A stretch of DNA of 64,000 nucleotides, taken from positions 1-64,000 of the forward strand of contig NZ_AZDI01000006.1 of the NCBI RefSeq assembly GCF_001434695.1, written 5' to 3'. A program made the position numbers and the translations under genes. The notes under the pieces were generated by a model, which was given only the letters and a program-made list of their open reading frames with translations, made no database searches and was not told the origin of the DNA. Origin of the DNA: Dellaglioa algida DSM 15638 (lineage in GTDB: Bacteria > Bacillota > Bacilli > Lactobacillales > Lactobacillaceae). Shown piece by piece: positions 53,359 to 63,411 of this stretch (positions are counted from its first letter, which is position 1; every line of letters starts with the position of its first letter).

Positions 53359-54525
53359 ATGAAAATTGATAAGTTAAAGAACGAATTTAAAGATGTTTAC
53401 GGCGTGGATGCAGATGCAAGTTATTTCTCACCAGGTCGAATTAATTTGATTGGTGAACATACAGATTACAATGGTGGACATGTATTTCCAACGGCCATTA
53501 CATTAGGCACATATGCAGTTGCAACAAAACGTGATGATACAAAGATTAATATCATGTCGAATAATTTTAAAGATAATGGTGTTGTATCATTTGATTTAAG
53601 CGATCTATCATACCAAAAAGAACATAATTGGGTAAATTATCCAAAAGGAATGATTGTTTACTTGCAAGAACAAGGATACGTAATTGATAAAGGATTAGAT
53701 ATTCTTCTTGAAGGTAATATCCCAAATGGTGCCGGTTTATCATCATCAGCATCAATCGAATTATTGATGGGTGTTATTCTAGAAGATCAATTTAATTTGG
53801 ATATCGATCGAATTGACCTTGTTAAAACGGGTATGACGGTAGAAAATAAATTTATCGGTGTTAACTCAGGTATTATGGATCAATTTGCGGTTGGTATGAG
53901 TAAAGCAAATCATGCCATCTTATTAGACACAAATACGCTTGAGTATGATTTGGTACCAATTGATTTGCAAGACAATGTTATTATTATTATGAACACAAAC
54001 AAACGTCGTGAATTGGCAGATTCCAAGTATAACGAACGACGTAGTGAATGTGAAGCAGCATTAGCATTATTACAAGAAAAAAATGATATTAAATCATTGG
54101 GCGACATGGATAATGCAAGTTTTGATCTAGAAACTTACTTGATTCAAAAAGAAAATCTTTTAAAACGCGCGCGTCATGCAGTTTCAGAAAACCAACGAAC
54201 AATCATGGCTCAAAAAGCTTTACAAGATAAAGATTTAGAACGTTTTGGTAAATTAGTTAACGCATCACACGTTTCATTACAGTTTGATTATGAGGTGACA
54301 GGTGTTGAATTAGATACGCTTGCCCAAACAGCTTGGAAACAACCTGGTGTGCTGGGCGCACGAATGACCGGTGCCGGATTTGGTGGCTGTGCAATTGCAA
54401 TCGTTGCTAAAGATCAAGTTGAAACGTTTGAAAAAGAAGTTGGACGCATTTACGAAGAAAAAATTGGTTATGCACCAAGTTTCTATTTAGCAGAAATTTC
54501 TGATGGCGCAAAAAAACTAGATTAA
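53359..54525 (+). CDS. galK: Galactokinase
   Basis: 388 residues from the ATG at 53359 (GGAGG eight bases upstream; an in-frame start at 53326 lies in the promoter). GHMP-kinase motifs: [19 protein letters not shown] (substrate binding), [11 protein letters not shown] (phosphate loop) and [16 protein letters not shown]. It phosphorylates galactose in the Leloir pathway. First gene of galK-galT; 24 bases separate the two. galE and galM are not in the window. Confidence 0.96.
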   Translation: MKIDKLKNEFKDVYGVDADASYFSPGRINLIGEHTDYNGGHVFPTAITLGTYAVATKRDDTKINIMSNNFKDNGVVSFDLSDLSYQKEHNWVNYPKGMIVYLQEQGYVIDKGLDILLEGNIPNGAGLSSSASIELLMGVILEDQFNLDIDRIDLVKTGMTVENKFIGVNSGIMDQFAVGMSKANHAILLDTNTLEYDLVPIDLQDNVIIIMNTNKRRELADSKYNERRSECEAALALLQEKNDIKSLGDMDNASFDLETYLIQKENLLKRARHAVSENQRTIMAQKALQDKDLERFGKLVNASHVSLQFDYEVTGVELDTLAQTAWKQPGVLGARMTGAGFGGCAIAIVAKDQVETFEKEVGRIYEEKIGYAPSFYLAEISDGAKKLD

Positions 54526-54549
54526 GCATAAAGAGATAGAGGAAAAAAT

Positions 54550-56034
54550 ATGGATTCTAATCAATTGATTTCAAGATTTGTCGATAAAGTGATTCAGTTT
54601 GATCCGATCACTTATTCCATGGATGATAAAAATTATTTAGTGAACGTTGTTTTGGATTTGGTTGGTGAATCAGAGTTAGAGCTCGATAGACCAGTTGATG
54701 ATACAATAATCGCCGCTAAAGATGCCTTACTTGATTTAGCCATTAAGAATGGAAAAATAAATGAATTAATCGCAGAACAAGATATTCTTGGTGCTAAATT
54801 AATGGATTTGGTTACACCAATTCCAAGTCATGTTAATAAAAGATTCTGGGATTTGTATGCAAAAGATCCGGAGGCTGCGCTGGCATATTTCTATGAATTG
54901 AGCCAAGCCAATGATTACATTAAAGTGGCCGCTATTGCTAAAAATATTGCTTATCAGGTACCGACGAATTATGGTGATCTAGAGATTACGATTAATTTAT
55001 CTAAACCTGAAAAAGATCCAAAGCAAATTGCATTAGCGAAAACCATGAAGCAAACAGGTTATCCTAAGTGTCAATTATGCATGGAAAATGAGGGTTATGC
55101 CGGGAGAGTAGATTTTCCAGCCCGTCGTAATCATCGAATCGTACGCTTTGATTTAGGCAAAGCGACGTGGGGATTTCAATACTCACCCTATGCTTATTTT
55201 AAAGAACATTCAATTTTTCTAGATGAGAAACATGAGCCAATGGTGATTAACAAGAAAACATTTGAAGATCTGTTACAAATTGTTGGGAAATTTCCTGGCT
55301 ATTTTGCCGGAAGTAATGCCGATTTGCCGATTGTTGGTGGATCAATTTTAACGCATGAACATTATCAAGGTGGGCGTCATGATTTTCCAATGGCCAAAGC
55401 GCCAATCAGCCAAACCATGCATTTTGTCGGCTTTGATGATATTCAGGCGGGAATTGTAAAATGGCCAATGTCAGTCATCCGTTTAAATGGAAAAGATCCA
55501 GAACGGTTAGTTGATTTGGCAGCAAAAGTTCTGACTTCTTGGCAAAAATATAGCGATAACGACGCGCAAATTATAGCTAAGGATACCGATGGGACACCAC
55601 ACCATACGGTAACGCCAATTGCCAGAATGCGTGATGATCGTTATGAATTAGATTTAGTTTTACGAGATAATCAAACGTCTAATGAATTTCCTGATGGTAT
55701 TTATCATCCGCATGCCGATGTACAACATATTAAAAAAGAGAATATCGGTTTGATTGAAGTTATGGGATTAGCTATCTTGCCACCACGTTTAAAAACTGAA
55801 ATGGCAGAAGTTGAAAAATACTTGATTGATCAACCAAATGAAATTGCAGCGTATCACCAAACGTGGGCCGATGAGATTAAACGAGAAAATGCGGTAATCT
55901 CTGAAGAAACAGTTGGTACAGTTGTACAAAATGAAGTCGGAAAAGTCTTTATGCGTGTTCTGGAAGACGCCGGCGTTTATAAACAAGATGCTCATGGACA
56001 GGACGCATTTGTTAAGTTTATTGAACAAGTTTAG
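54550..56034 (+). CDS. galT: UDP-glucose--hexose-1-phosphate uridylyltransferase, type 2 (Firmicutes)
   Basis: 494 residues, the long Firmicutes type. Conserved parts: FWDLYAKDPEAALAYFYELSQANDYIKVAAIAKN, GYPKCQLCMENEGYAGRVDFPARRNHRIV, WGFQYSPYAYFKEHSIF, and GSILTHEHYQGGRHDFPM. It exchanges UMP between UDP-glucose and galactose-1-phosphate. GAGG about nine bases before the ATG. Last gene of the gal operon. No clear terminator was found in the 298 bases that follow. Confidence 0.95.
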   Translation: MDSNQLISRFVDKVIQFDPITYSMDDKNYLVNVVLDLVGESELELDRPVDDTIIAAKDALLDLAIKNGKINELIAEQDILGAKLMDLVTPIPSHVNKRFWDLYAKDPEAALAYFYELSQANDYIKVAAIAKNIAYQVPTNYGDLEITINLSKPEKDPKQIALAKTMKQTGYPKCQLCMENEGYAGRVDFPARRNHRIVRFDLGKATWGFQYSPYAYFKEHSIFLDEKHEPMVINKKTFEDLLQIVGKFPGYFAGSNADLPIVGGSILTHEHYQGGRHDFPMAKAPISQTMHFVGFDDIQAGIVKWPMSVIRLNGKDPERLVDLAAKVLTSWQKYSDNDAQIIAKDTDGTPHHTVTPIARMRDDRYELDLVLRDNQTSNEFPDGIYHPHADVQHIKKENIGLIEVMGLAILPPRLKTEMAEVEKYLIDQPNEIAAYHQTWADEIKRENAVISEETVGTVVQNEVGKVFMRVLEDAGVYKQDAHGQDAFVKFIEQV

Positions 56035-56332
56035 AAGTAAATACAACTTATTGGTCAGAATAGAAGAAGAACAGCAGGTTTGGCGAACGACTACCAAATT
56101 TACTATTCTTTTTTATTTTAAATTAAAATTGGCGTAAAAATTTAATCTTAATTTAATGAATAAGAGATTAATAGACGGGATGGTTACTAGTCTTAATGAT
56201 GAAACGGGTATTAGAGATGAAGGATAAAATAGAATATTCCATTCTTGGCACACTGTGGTAAAATAAGGTATATATTATTCTAATCTAAAGGTCGATGTAT
56301 AAAAGACGATCGAAAAATTCTTGGAGGAATAA
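56035..56332. other. Intergenic region galT to third Mga-like gene
   Basis: 298 bases, AT-rich, no convincing gene. It contains an extended -10 TGGTAAAATAAG (56256-56267) for the regulator gene, and GAATATTCCA at 56232-56241, the reverse of the TGGAATATT motif repeated upstream of the first Mga-like gene. No strong terminator seen. Confidence 0.5.
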
Positions 56333-57814
56333 ATGTACAAGAAAGATATATTAGATCGACAAGAGTTCCTGATGTGCGAAATTATTGAATTGTTATCGTT
56401 AGATCAACGCGGATTATCAAGAAAAGCAATCTGTGATCGATTAAATGTCTCAAATACGGCATTACGGGTCGCGCTACAACAATTGGATGATGAATTTAAT
56501 TCAGGCGATGAGCCCTTCATGATTATTAAAAAGAATAACGTTCAATTCGTTGGACGAGGTAAAATTAATTTTTATGAAACGATTTATCGATATGTTCAAG
56601 AATCAATAAATTATCAAATATTAATGGCGTTTTATCATAATGAGAACAATAGTGTCGACAATTTAAGCCTTAGTTTGAACGTCAGTGAATCTTCTATCTT
56701 TAGAAGAATCAAACAATTAAATAAATTATTAGCTGAGTTTGATATTCAAATTGCGCATGGTGAAATGGTGGGTAGCGAAATACAAATCAGATTCTTTTAT
56801 TATTCATTATTTTTAGCAACAGATTTTAACTTTGATGACACGTTAGAAGCCGGTGTTATTGTCGAATATATTAAGTTATTTGAAAAATATTTTGATTTCA
56901 ACGTTAATGATAGTAATTTAATGAGAATAAAAATCTGGATGAAGGTCAGTGTCCAAAGAATGATGGGAAAGAATCGAGATAACTGGTTAATCTCTGATGT
57001 TCTAGAAGACATGATTTCAAATAATTCGTTGTTTGATCAAGTTGAAGAAAAGATGAATGATGTTTACGTACAGTTCTCAAATAAAATTGATATTCATTTT
57101 GAGAGTGCCTTATTGTACGCGTGGACAGCTGCGTTCGTTCCAGTACCTTCGACAACGTACTTGTCTCGCGATTTTATTGCCGTTAATCGAGAGAATAATA
57201 CGAAGTTACAACAAGCCGTTGCGTACTTGGAACAAGGATTTGAATCTAAGTTGGACATTAAAATTGGTGGCGGGGATGTTAGTGATTCGCTATACCCAAT
57301 TTGTGCCGAGGCATTTTGTTTTCGAGGAACAATGGACGCCGTAGGGACTTACATGATGGATGGTTATCGAGAAAAATATTCCAACGATTTAGTGAGACAA
57401 AATGTGGTGGATGCCATGGATGAATTAATTGAAAGTCCACAGTTGTCTAAGGAATGGTCAGATTTTTATCGCCACTTCAGGCAACCATTTAGTAATAAAA
57501 TTATTGAAATATTTAGTGCTAAACTCCTTGAAAAAGAAAAAATGTTAACACTTGGAATTGATTTGAATGCGAATGAACGTGTTAAGGAACTATTTGTTAG
57601 GAATACGAGTCAAGAGCTGAACTTAAATCTACGGGCTAATGTGAGTGTATATGACTCTAGTCGCCGCTACGACATGGTCGTGACTAATTTTATGGATAAA
57701 AATTACAAAAATAGCGCACTTGCTAAATATGTGATTACGGCGTTAGGACTTGATAGCGACTTACCAGAAATAGAAAGAAGCTTATTGGACGTAACTAGAA
57801 AGCACTATCAGTAA
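56333..57814 (+). CDS. Mga-family transcriptional regulator (paralogue of 41380-42867)
   Basis: 493 residues, GGAGG seven bases before the ATG. It aligns along its whole length with the 41380 product: MYKKxILDxQE opening, MIIKKNNVQxVGxGKINF, INYQILMAFY, QIRFFYYSLF, IHFESALLYAWTAAFVP, SLYPICAEAFCF and the C-terminal VYDSSRRYDMVVTNFMDKNY. Two N-terminal winged helices, a PRD-like middle and an EIIB-like end. It follows galKT; PTS-linked control of sugar genes is plausible but unproven. Confidence 0.87.
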   Translation: MYKKDILDRQEFLMCEIIELLSLDQRGLSRKAICDRLNVSNTALRVALQQLDDEFNSGDEPFMIIKKNNVQFVGRGKINFYETIYRYVQESINYQILMAFYHNENNSVDNLSLSLNVSESSIFRRIKQLNKLLAEFDIQIAHGEMVGSEIQIRFFYYSLFLATDFNFDDTLEAGVIVEYIKLFEKYFDFNVNDSNLMRIKIWMKVSVQRMMGKNRDNWLISDVLEDMISNNSLFDQVEEKMNDVYVQFSNKIDIHFESALLYAWTAAFVPVPSTTYLSRDFIAVNRENNTKLQQAVAYLEQGFESKLDIKIGGGDVSDSLYPICAEAFCFRGTMDAVGTYMMDGYREKYSNDLVRQNVVDAMDELIESPQLSKEWSDFYRHFRQPFSNKIIEIFSAKLLEKEKMLTLGIDLNANERVKELFVRNTSQELNLNLRANVSVYDSSRRYDMVVTNFMDKNYKNSALAKYVITALGLDSDLPEIERSLLDVTRKHYQ

Positions 57815-57913
57815 AAATGAAATGGCGTTTTTTTTTGATAGTACAACCTATAGTGTTTTCGTTATACTTTATCACATAGAGTATTAACAAGAGATATTCG
57901 TGGGGGATTTCTT

Positions 57914-57970
57914 TTGCACCAATTGCTACACAGTGTCGAAAATGGGAAAACAGTCATTTATTGTAAATAG
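57914..57970 (+). CDS. Possible 18-residue peptide (short transcription unit)
   Basis: A GTGGGGGATT ribosome binding site lies five to ten bases before a TTG at 57914, opening MHQLLHSVENGKTVIYCK and a stop. A perfect 16-bp terminator begins three bases after the stop, and TATACT is found at about 57872. The set looks like an independent small transcript. It may be a peptide, or the transcript may act as RNA. Speculative. Confidence 0.35.
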   Translation: MHQLLHSVENGKTVIYCK

Positions 57971-57972
57971 AG

Positions 57973-58013
57973 AAAAGACGATTATAATTTAACGATTATA
58001 ATCGTCTTTTTTT
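57973..58013 (+). terminator. Terminator downstream of the small peptide unit
   Basis: AAAAGACGATTATAAT (57973-57988) pairs perfectly with 57995-58010, loop TTAACG, T-run of seven. Confidence 0.92.
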
Positions 58014-58076
58014 ATGCGTTGATAAGTGTGATAAGATAGAGAATAAACGCTATGACGAGAAATGAAGGATGACAAT

Positions 58077-58955
58077 ATGCAATTTACGCTAACAAACAAC
58101 GGTGAAGGTACAATTAGTTTAAGAAAATTTTTGATTGAGGTTGGCGTTAGTAAACGATTAATCGCTAGAATTAAACAAGGTGAAGGACAAGTTCGTGTCA
58201 ATCAAAAAAATGAATATTGGGATTATCAATTGATTGACGGTGACGAAGTTGTACTAACATTGCCTGAAGAACCTGATAATGATGCCATTCATGCAAGTGA
58301 CGAACCATTAAATATTGTTTTCGAAGATGAAAACTGGTTAGTAGTTGATAAACCAGCTGGTATGGTAACTGTTCCGGGACCCTCAAATGAAGATACAACG
58401 TTGGTTAACCGCGTTAAAGGCCATTTAATTGCTACAGGTTCAAGTAGCTTGGTACCGCACGTTATCACACGCCTAGATCGATTTACAAGTGGTCTTGTCT
58501 TATTGGCTAAACATGGTTTTGCGCACAGCTTAATTGCTGCTCAACTAAGTAATGGCCAATTAGAGAAATCATACTTAGCAATCGTTGCGGGTGACGTTAA
58601 AAGTGATCAAGGCGATATTAAAGAACCAATCGGTAAAAAAGAAGGCGAAATCCGTCGTTCAGTTATGGCCGAAGGTAAAGCTTCAGAAACAACATACAAA
58701 GTTGTGACAAGATTTCCAGACTATACGCTAGTTGACGTAAAATTAGTCACTGGTCGTACGCACCAAATTCGTGTTCATTTTGATTTTATTCACCATGCTT
58801 TGGTAGGGGATGAATTGTACGATGGCCCAATGGATAAAGGGATTGAAAGACAAGCATTACATGCGGCAAAATTAAGTTTTGAAGATCCGTTTACCGGAAA
58901 AAAATTGGCCTTTGAATCTGAACTTCCAGATGACATGGCGCGCTTGCTAAAATAG
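58077..58955 (+). CDS. RluA/RluD-family pseudouridine synthase
   Basis: 292 residues from the ATG at 58077; AAGGA lies eight bases upstream and includes the earlier ATG at 58062. N-terminal S4-like part (ISLRKFLIEVGVSKRLIARIKQGEGQVRVNQK), then the catalytic domain with VVDKPAGMVTVP, ITRLDRFTSGLVLLAK containing the catalytic Asp, and VTGRTHQIRVHF. It makes pseudouridine in rRNA or tRNA; the target base is not predictable. Confidence 0.9.
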   Translation: MQFTLTNNGEGTISLRKFLIEVGVSKRLIARIKQGEGQVRVNQKNEYWDYQLIDGDEVVLTLPEEPDNDAIHASDEPLNIVFEDENWLVVDKPAGMVTVPGPSNEDTTLVNRVKGHLIATGSSSLVPHVITRLDRFTSGLVLLAKHGFAHSLIAAQLSNGQLEKSYLAIVAGDVKSDQGDIKEPIGKKEGEIRRSVMAEGKASETTYKVVTRFPDYTLVDVKLVTGRTHQIRVHFDFIHHALVGDELYDGPMDKGIERQALHAAKLSFEDPFTGKKLAFESELPDDMARLLK

Positions 58956-59077
58956 TAATCCAAGATTATTTATTTGGATAAAGTGATGAATTAGTATTGT
59001 ATTTAGTTAGCTTTTTCTTTATTATTAATTATAGTTATAATTAATTTGTGAAAGCACTTTAAGTGAGGAAATAATAG

Positions 59078-60343
59078 ATGAAAAAGATGATTATTCGAGG
59101 TGGTAAAAAACTGTCCGGTGAAGTAATAATCGGTGGCGCAAAGAATAGCACCGTCGCACTGATTCCTGCGGCTATTCTTGCGGATACACCTGTGCACTTT
59201 GACAGTGTCCCCGATATTTTAGATGTACATAACTTAATGAAAATACTAGATCAAATGAATGTTAAATCTGAATTCAACGAAGGTAACTTAACGGTTGATC
59301 CAACGATGATTAAAGACGAACCTTTACCCGGTGGCGCTATTAAAAGCTTAAGGGCTTCATACTACTTTATGGGTGCTTTATTGGGTCGTTTTGGACGCGC
59401 TATTGTTGGATTTCCTGGTGGAGATAATATTGGGCCTCGTCCAATTGATCAACATATTAAGGGATTTAAGGCGCTTGGCGCTGAGGTTATTGAGGAAGAT
59501 GATGCTGTCATTATTACGAGTGGCCCCGAAGGATTAAAGGGCGCTCGTATTTTCATGGATCTTGTTTCAGTTGGTGCAACCATTAATATTTTATTGGCTG
59601 CCGTTCGTGCAAAAGGAACAACTGTTATTGAAAATGCCGCAAAAGAACCCGAGATTATTGATATTGCGACATTTTTAAATAACATGGGCGCACATATTCG
59701 TGGTGCCGGAACTGGCGAAATTAGAATTCAAGGTGTTGATAGCTTAAGAGCAGTCAATACGCACACTATTATTCCAGATCGTATTGAAGCAGGGACGTAT
59801 TTATCACTTGCTGCAGCAATGGGTGAGGGCGTATTGGTTAAAAATGTTATCACGGAGCATTTAGATTCATTTTTGGCTAAACTCAGTGAGATGGGTGTTA
59901 CATTTAAGGTGAACGAAGACAGTATCTTTGTTCCCGGCGGTGACGAAATCATCCCAATTGAAGTAACAACTTCACCTTACCCAGGCTTTGCGACTGATTT
60001 ACAACAGCCAATTACCGCAGTTATGATTAAAGCTGCAGGAGAGAGCCGAATTGTTGATACACTTTATCCTGAGCGAATTAAACACATCCCAGAAATGCAA
60101 CGAATGGGCGTTAAAATTGAATCAAAAGATGGCGTTATTCGAATCAACCAATCGACTGAGTTAACGGGTCAAACAGTTTATGCCGATGAAATTCGAGCGG
60201 GTGCTGCTTTACTTGAGGTCGCTTTAATGACTAATGGTACAACTGTGATTGAAAAAGCTGAAAATATCTTACGTGGATATGATTGTGTTGTCAAGAAGAT
60301 GACAAATTTATCCGCTGATGTTGAAATTATTGACGAAGATTAG
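59078..60343 (+). CDS. murA: UDP-N-acetylglucosamine 1-carboxyvinyltransferase (MurA/MurZ), Asp in place of active-site Cys
   Basis: 421 residues, normal length. It carries out the first committed step of peptidoglycan synthesis, transferring enolpyruvate from PEP. GGAKNSTVALIPAAILA (Lys22, Asn23), SLRASYYFMGALLGRFG and RPIDQHIKGFKALGA are intact. The loop that usually reads PGGCxIGxRP reads PGGDNIGPRP, so residue 116 is Asp (codon 59423-59425) where Cys115 normally sits. Asp here is known to keep activity and block fosfomycin. GAGG precedes the ATG. Followed after eight bases by rho. Confidence 0.95.
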   Translation: MKKMIIRGGKKLSGEVIIGGAKNSTVALIPAAILADTPVHFDSVPDILDVHNLMKILDQMNVKSEFNEGNLTVDPTMIKDEPLPGGAIKSLRASYYFMGALLGRFGRAIVGFPGGDNIGPRPIDQHIKGFKALGAEVIEEDDAVIITSGPEGLKGARIFMDLVSVGATINILLAAVRAKGTTVIENAAKEPEIIDIATFLNNMGAHIRGAGTGEIRIQGVDSLRAVNTHTIIPDRIEAGTYLSLAAAMGEGVLVKNVITEHLDSFLAKLSEMGVTFKVNEDSIFVPGGDEIIPIEVTTSPYPGFATDLQQPITAVMIKAAGESRIVDTLYPERIKHIPEMQRMGVKIESKDGVIRINQSTELTGQTVYADEIRAGAALLEVALMTNGTTVIEKAENILRGYDCVVKKMTNLSADVEIIDED

Positions 60344-60351
60344 GTGATTAA

Positions 60352-61617
60352 ATGAGCGATTTTTTGACAATGGGCGAATTGAAAGATAAAACGCTTAAAG
60401 AAATATATGGGTACGCCCAAGAATATAAAATACAATATTATAGCCAAATGAACAAAAAAGAGTTGTCTTTGGCTATTTTAAGGGCCCAAGCGAAGAAACA
60501 AGGATTCATTTTAATGGAGGGTGTCTTAGACATCATTCCTAATCAAGATGGATTCGGTTTTTTGCGTCCAATTAACTATGGACCATCGCAAGAGGATATT
60601 TATATTTCCGCTTCTCAAATTAACCGATTTAATTTAAGAAATGGTGACTTGGTTGGCGGGAAAGCTCGGCCACCAAAACCAAATGAACGTTATTATGGGC
60701 TAATGCATGTGGATACGGTAAATGGCAAGAACCCAGAAGAAGCGAAGGAACGTCCGCATTTTCCGGCATTAACACCGTTATATCCTGATCGACAATTGAA
60801 GTTAGAAACAACGAGTCAAAATCTTTCAACACGGTTGACTGATTTATTTGCGCCAATTGGTTTTGGTCAACGTGGGTTAATTGTGGCGCCACCTAAGGCC
60901 GGTAAAACGACTTTACTCAAGGAAATCGCTCAAGGAATTACTGAGAATCATCCTGAAGTGAAATTAATTGTGCTACTAATTGATGAACGTCCTGAAGAAG
61001 TGACTGATTTGGAACGGTCGATTAAGGGCGATGTTGTCTCGTCAACGTTTGATCAACAACCTGAAAATCACGCGCGCGTTTCTGAGTTAGTTTTAGAGCG
61101 TGCTATGAGATTGGTGGAAGATAAACAAGATGTTGTTATCTTGATGGATTCAGTGACTCGTTTAGCCAGGGCCTACAACTTAACGATTCCGCCAAGCGGT
61201 CGAACGTTGTCTGGTGGTATTGATCCGGCAGCATTTTATCGACCAAAAAAATTCTTTGGAGCCGCACGCAATATTGAAGAGGGCGGTAGTTTAACGATTC
61301 TAGGAACTGCTTTGGTTGATACTGGTAGTCGAATGGATGATGTTATTTATGAAGAGTTCAAAGGGACTGGTAATATGGAATTACAACTCTCGAGAGAACT
61401 TTCAGAACGTCGGATTTTCCCCGCTGTTGATTTAAAGAAATCAAGTACGCGTAAGGAAGAATTATTGTTATCTAAGAAGACCATCGAAGATTTATGGCAG
61501 ATTAGAAAGACAATGACTGGAGATTCGTTGGGTGCAACAGAACGCGTTATCCAAAGAATGAAAAAAACAAAAAATAATGCTGAATTTTTAAATGGGTTAA
61601 CAAAAACGAGCAAATAA
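60352..61617 (+). CDS. rho: Transcription termination factor Rho
   Basis: 421 residues. N-terminal Rho domain ([41 protein letters not shown]), cold-shock-like RNA-binding domain ([39 protein letters not shown]), P-loop [15 protein letters not shown], Walker [16 protein letters not shown] and the R-loop. Hexameric helicase for factor-dependent termination. Eight bases after murA; the two are probably co-transcribed. AGGTG precedes the ATG by about six bases. Confidence 0.97.
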   Translation: MSDFLTMGELKDKTLKEIYGYAQEYKIQYYSQMNKKELSLAILRAQAKKQGFILMEGVLDIIPNQDGFGFLRPINYGPSQEDIYISASQINRFNLRNGDLVGGKARPPKPNERYYGLMHVDTVNGKNPEEAKERPHFPALTPLYPDRQLKLETTSQNLSTRLTDLFAPIGFGQRGLIVAPPKAGKTTLLKEIAQGITENHPEVKLIVLLIDERPEEVTDLERSIKGDVVSSTFDQQPENHARVSELVLERAMRLVEDKQDVVILMDSVTRLARAYNLTIPPSGRTLSGGIDPAAFYRPKKFFGAARNIEEGGSLTILGTALVDTGSRMDDVIYEEFKGTGNMELQLSRELSERRIFPAVDLKKSSTRKEELLLSKKTIEDLWQIRKTMTGDSLGATERVIQRMKKTKNNAEFLNGLTKTSK

Positions 61618-61681
61618 AAATTAATTGTAAAACGAGTTCATTCATGTTAAAATTGTGCATGTTGCAATATAAAGAATAACT

Positions 61682-61702
61682 CTAATCCAGCAGATGGATT
61701 AG
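61682..61702 (+). promoter_or_regulatory. Hairpin in the rpmE2 leader
   Basis: CTAATCC pairs perfectly with GGATTAG, loop AGCAGAT, immediately before the AAAGGAGAA ribosome binding site. Position suits autoregulation by L31; no match to a named leader could be tested. Confidence 0.45.
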
Positions 61703-61723
61703 GGCAAAGGAGAATACTTACTT

Positions 61724-61987
61724 ATGAAAAAAGAAATCCATCCAGATTACCACGAAGTTGTATTTATGGATACTACTTCAGGTTACAAATTTATTTCAGG
61801 TTCAACAAAACATTCAGAAGAAACAGTTGAAATGGAAGATGGCAAATCATACCCATTGATTCGTGTCGAAATTTCATCGGATTCACATCCATTCTATACT
61901 GGACGTCAAAAATTCACGCAAGCCGATGGCCGTGTGGATCGTTTCAACAAGAAATATGGTCTTGCAGACGCAAACGCTGCAAAGTAA
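61724..61987 (+). CDS. rpmE2: Ribosomal protein L31, type B
   Basis: 87 residues, no zinc CxxC motif (no cysteines at all), so it is the type B paralogue. [28 protein letters not shown] ... [26 protein letters not shown] is the family sequence. Part of the 50S subunit, bridging to 30S. AAAGGAG is ten bases upstream. The rho-rpmE2 order is common in Lactobacillales. Confidence 0.96.
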   Translation: MKKEIHPDYHEVVFMDTTSGYKFISGSTKHSEETVEMEDGKSYPLIRVEISSDSHPFYTGRQKFTQADGRVDRFNKKYGLADANAAK

Positions 61988-62002
61988 GAACTATTTCAAA
62001 AG

Positions 62003-62031
62003 GAGGAAGTCTATTGGCTTTCTCTTTTTTT
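62003..62031 (+). terminator. Terminator of rpmE2
   Basis: GAGGAAGTC pairs with GGCTTTCTC (two wobbles), loop TATT, T-run of seven. Confidence 0.8.
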
Positions 62032-62036
62032 GTACA

Positions 62037-62075
62037 AAAAAATAGTAATATCCTTTTTAAGGACATTACTATTTT
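62037..62075 (-). terminator. Terminator of the MFS gene
   Basis: Minus strand AAAATAGTAAT...TCCTT pairs with AAGGA...ATTACTATTTT around a short loop and ends in a T-run; it overlaps the end of the coding region. Confidence 0.85.
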
Positions 62076-63304
62076 ACCTTTTTCACGTACATACCTTTTG
62101 TTACATACATTACCCAGATAAGGTTAATACCAACCAAAATGGCGGTTGAGACGAAGACGCCCTTGTAGTCAAAGACACCAGAGACGGTTGAACCAATCAT
62201 GGGACCAACGACTGAGCCCATGGCCTGAAATGATTGGTTATAACTGAATACCCGTCCAGTAAATTCTGCCGGTGTATTTTTGGTTAAAATTGTTTGAACT
62301 GCGGGTAACATTGCGGCATCGGTAATCCCAATTAAGAAACGAAGACCACCAAGTTGCCAGACATTAGTTACTAGAGACATTGGAATGAAAATGAAGATTG
62401 CTGCAATTAATGCAATTTTTAAAATACGTTCAGTCCCAATCTTATCGCCCAAGATACCCAAACGGGGAGCAGCAATTAACGTTGCTATTCCTGGAATAGA
62501 CGCAACACATCCGCTAATGAATGTAATGTTACCGACATTATGCAGTAATTCTCGAACATATAGGCTGAGAATTGGGCTAATGGAGTAATTTGATGCTTGA
62601 ATAATCAATGTTGTTACAAACATCCCAATAATCAATTTAGGATGATGCAACGTTTGGAAAATTTCTTTTGACGTATGCATTTCACCCTTTTCAACTGGGG
62701 TAAAGTGTTCGTGCACAAAGAAATAACTAAGTAAGAAAACAATTAATAGGATAATAGCGGTGATGAAGAACGTTACTCGATAACCGAAAATACCCGCTAT
62801 GGCACCACCAATTAGTGGTCCAAATAAGGTACCTGTAACACTACCTGTAACTAAAATTCCGAGCGCTTTACCACTTTGGCGTTTAGGTGTTTCTGTTGCG
62901 ATTAACGCCTGTGCATTACTAATATAACCAGAAAAAACACCTTGTAACAAACGTAACGCAATCAATTGATAAACGTTACTAACAAGCCCCATCAGACCTA
63001 AAACAATAGCCATTCCGAATGAAGCTCTTAAAATCATTAATTTACGACCTTTTCGATCAGCTAAACGACCCCATAAAGGGGAAACAATGGCGGTAATTAG
63101 AAATGTAGAAGAATAGGTAATACCGCTATAAAAATTTAATTCAGTTTTACTAAAGTCACCTAATGTATCAATGTAAAGTGACATGAATGGCATGATTAAA
63201 CTAAAAGCCACGCCAGCCATGAATGTACCAAACCATAAAACAAATAAATTTTGTTCCCAGGGTTGTCTAGGACGAAAAAATGTTGATTTAAGCGAAGTCA
63301 ACAA
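62069..63304 (-). CDS. MFS multidrug exporter (PmrA/NorA-like DHA1 group)
   Basis: 411 residues, 12 membrane segments. Motif A LWGRLADRKGRKLM lies between TM2 and TM3; motif C LVTGSVTGTLFGPLIGGAIAG is the antiporter motif of drug:H+ exporters. The second half repeats the fold (PRLGILGDKIGTERILK). Start is TTG at 63304 with GAGGGGG ten bases upstream; a second TTG follows directly. Likely proton-driven drug efflux; substrates unknown. Confidence 0.88.
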   Translation of the reverse strand: MLTSLKSTFFRPRQPWEQNLFVLWFGTFMAGVAFSLIMPFMSLYIDTLGDFSKTELNFYSGITYSSTFLITAIVSPLWGRLADRKGRKLMILRASFGMAIVLGLMGLVSNVYQLIALRLLQGVFSGYISNAQALIATETPKRQSGKALGILVTGSVTGTLFGPLIGGAIAGIFGYRVTFFITAIILLIVFLLSYFFVHEHFTPVEKGEMHTSKEIFQTLHHPKLIIGMFVTTLIIQASNYSISPILSLYVRELLHNVGNITFISGCVASIPGIATLIAAPRLGILGDKIGTERILKIALIAAIFIFIPMSLVTNVWQLGGLRFLIGITDAAMLPAVQTILTKNTPAEFTGRVFSYNQSFQAMGSVVGPMIGSTVSGVFDYKGVFVSTAILVGINLIWVMYVTKGMYVKKVK

Positions 63305-63411
63305 ATCAAATAGTCCCCCTCAAGATATTTTTAATAATTACAATCATAACACTAAACAAGAATAAAAGTTATATGGTAAAATAGGGATTAGTAGAAAAGT
63401 GGGGGGTAAAA

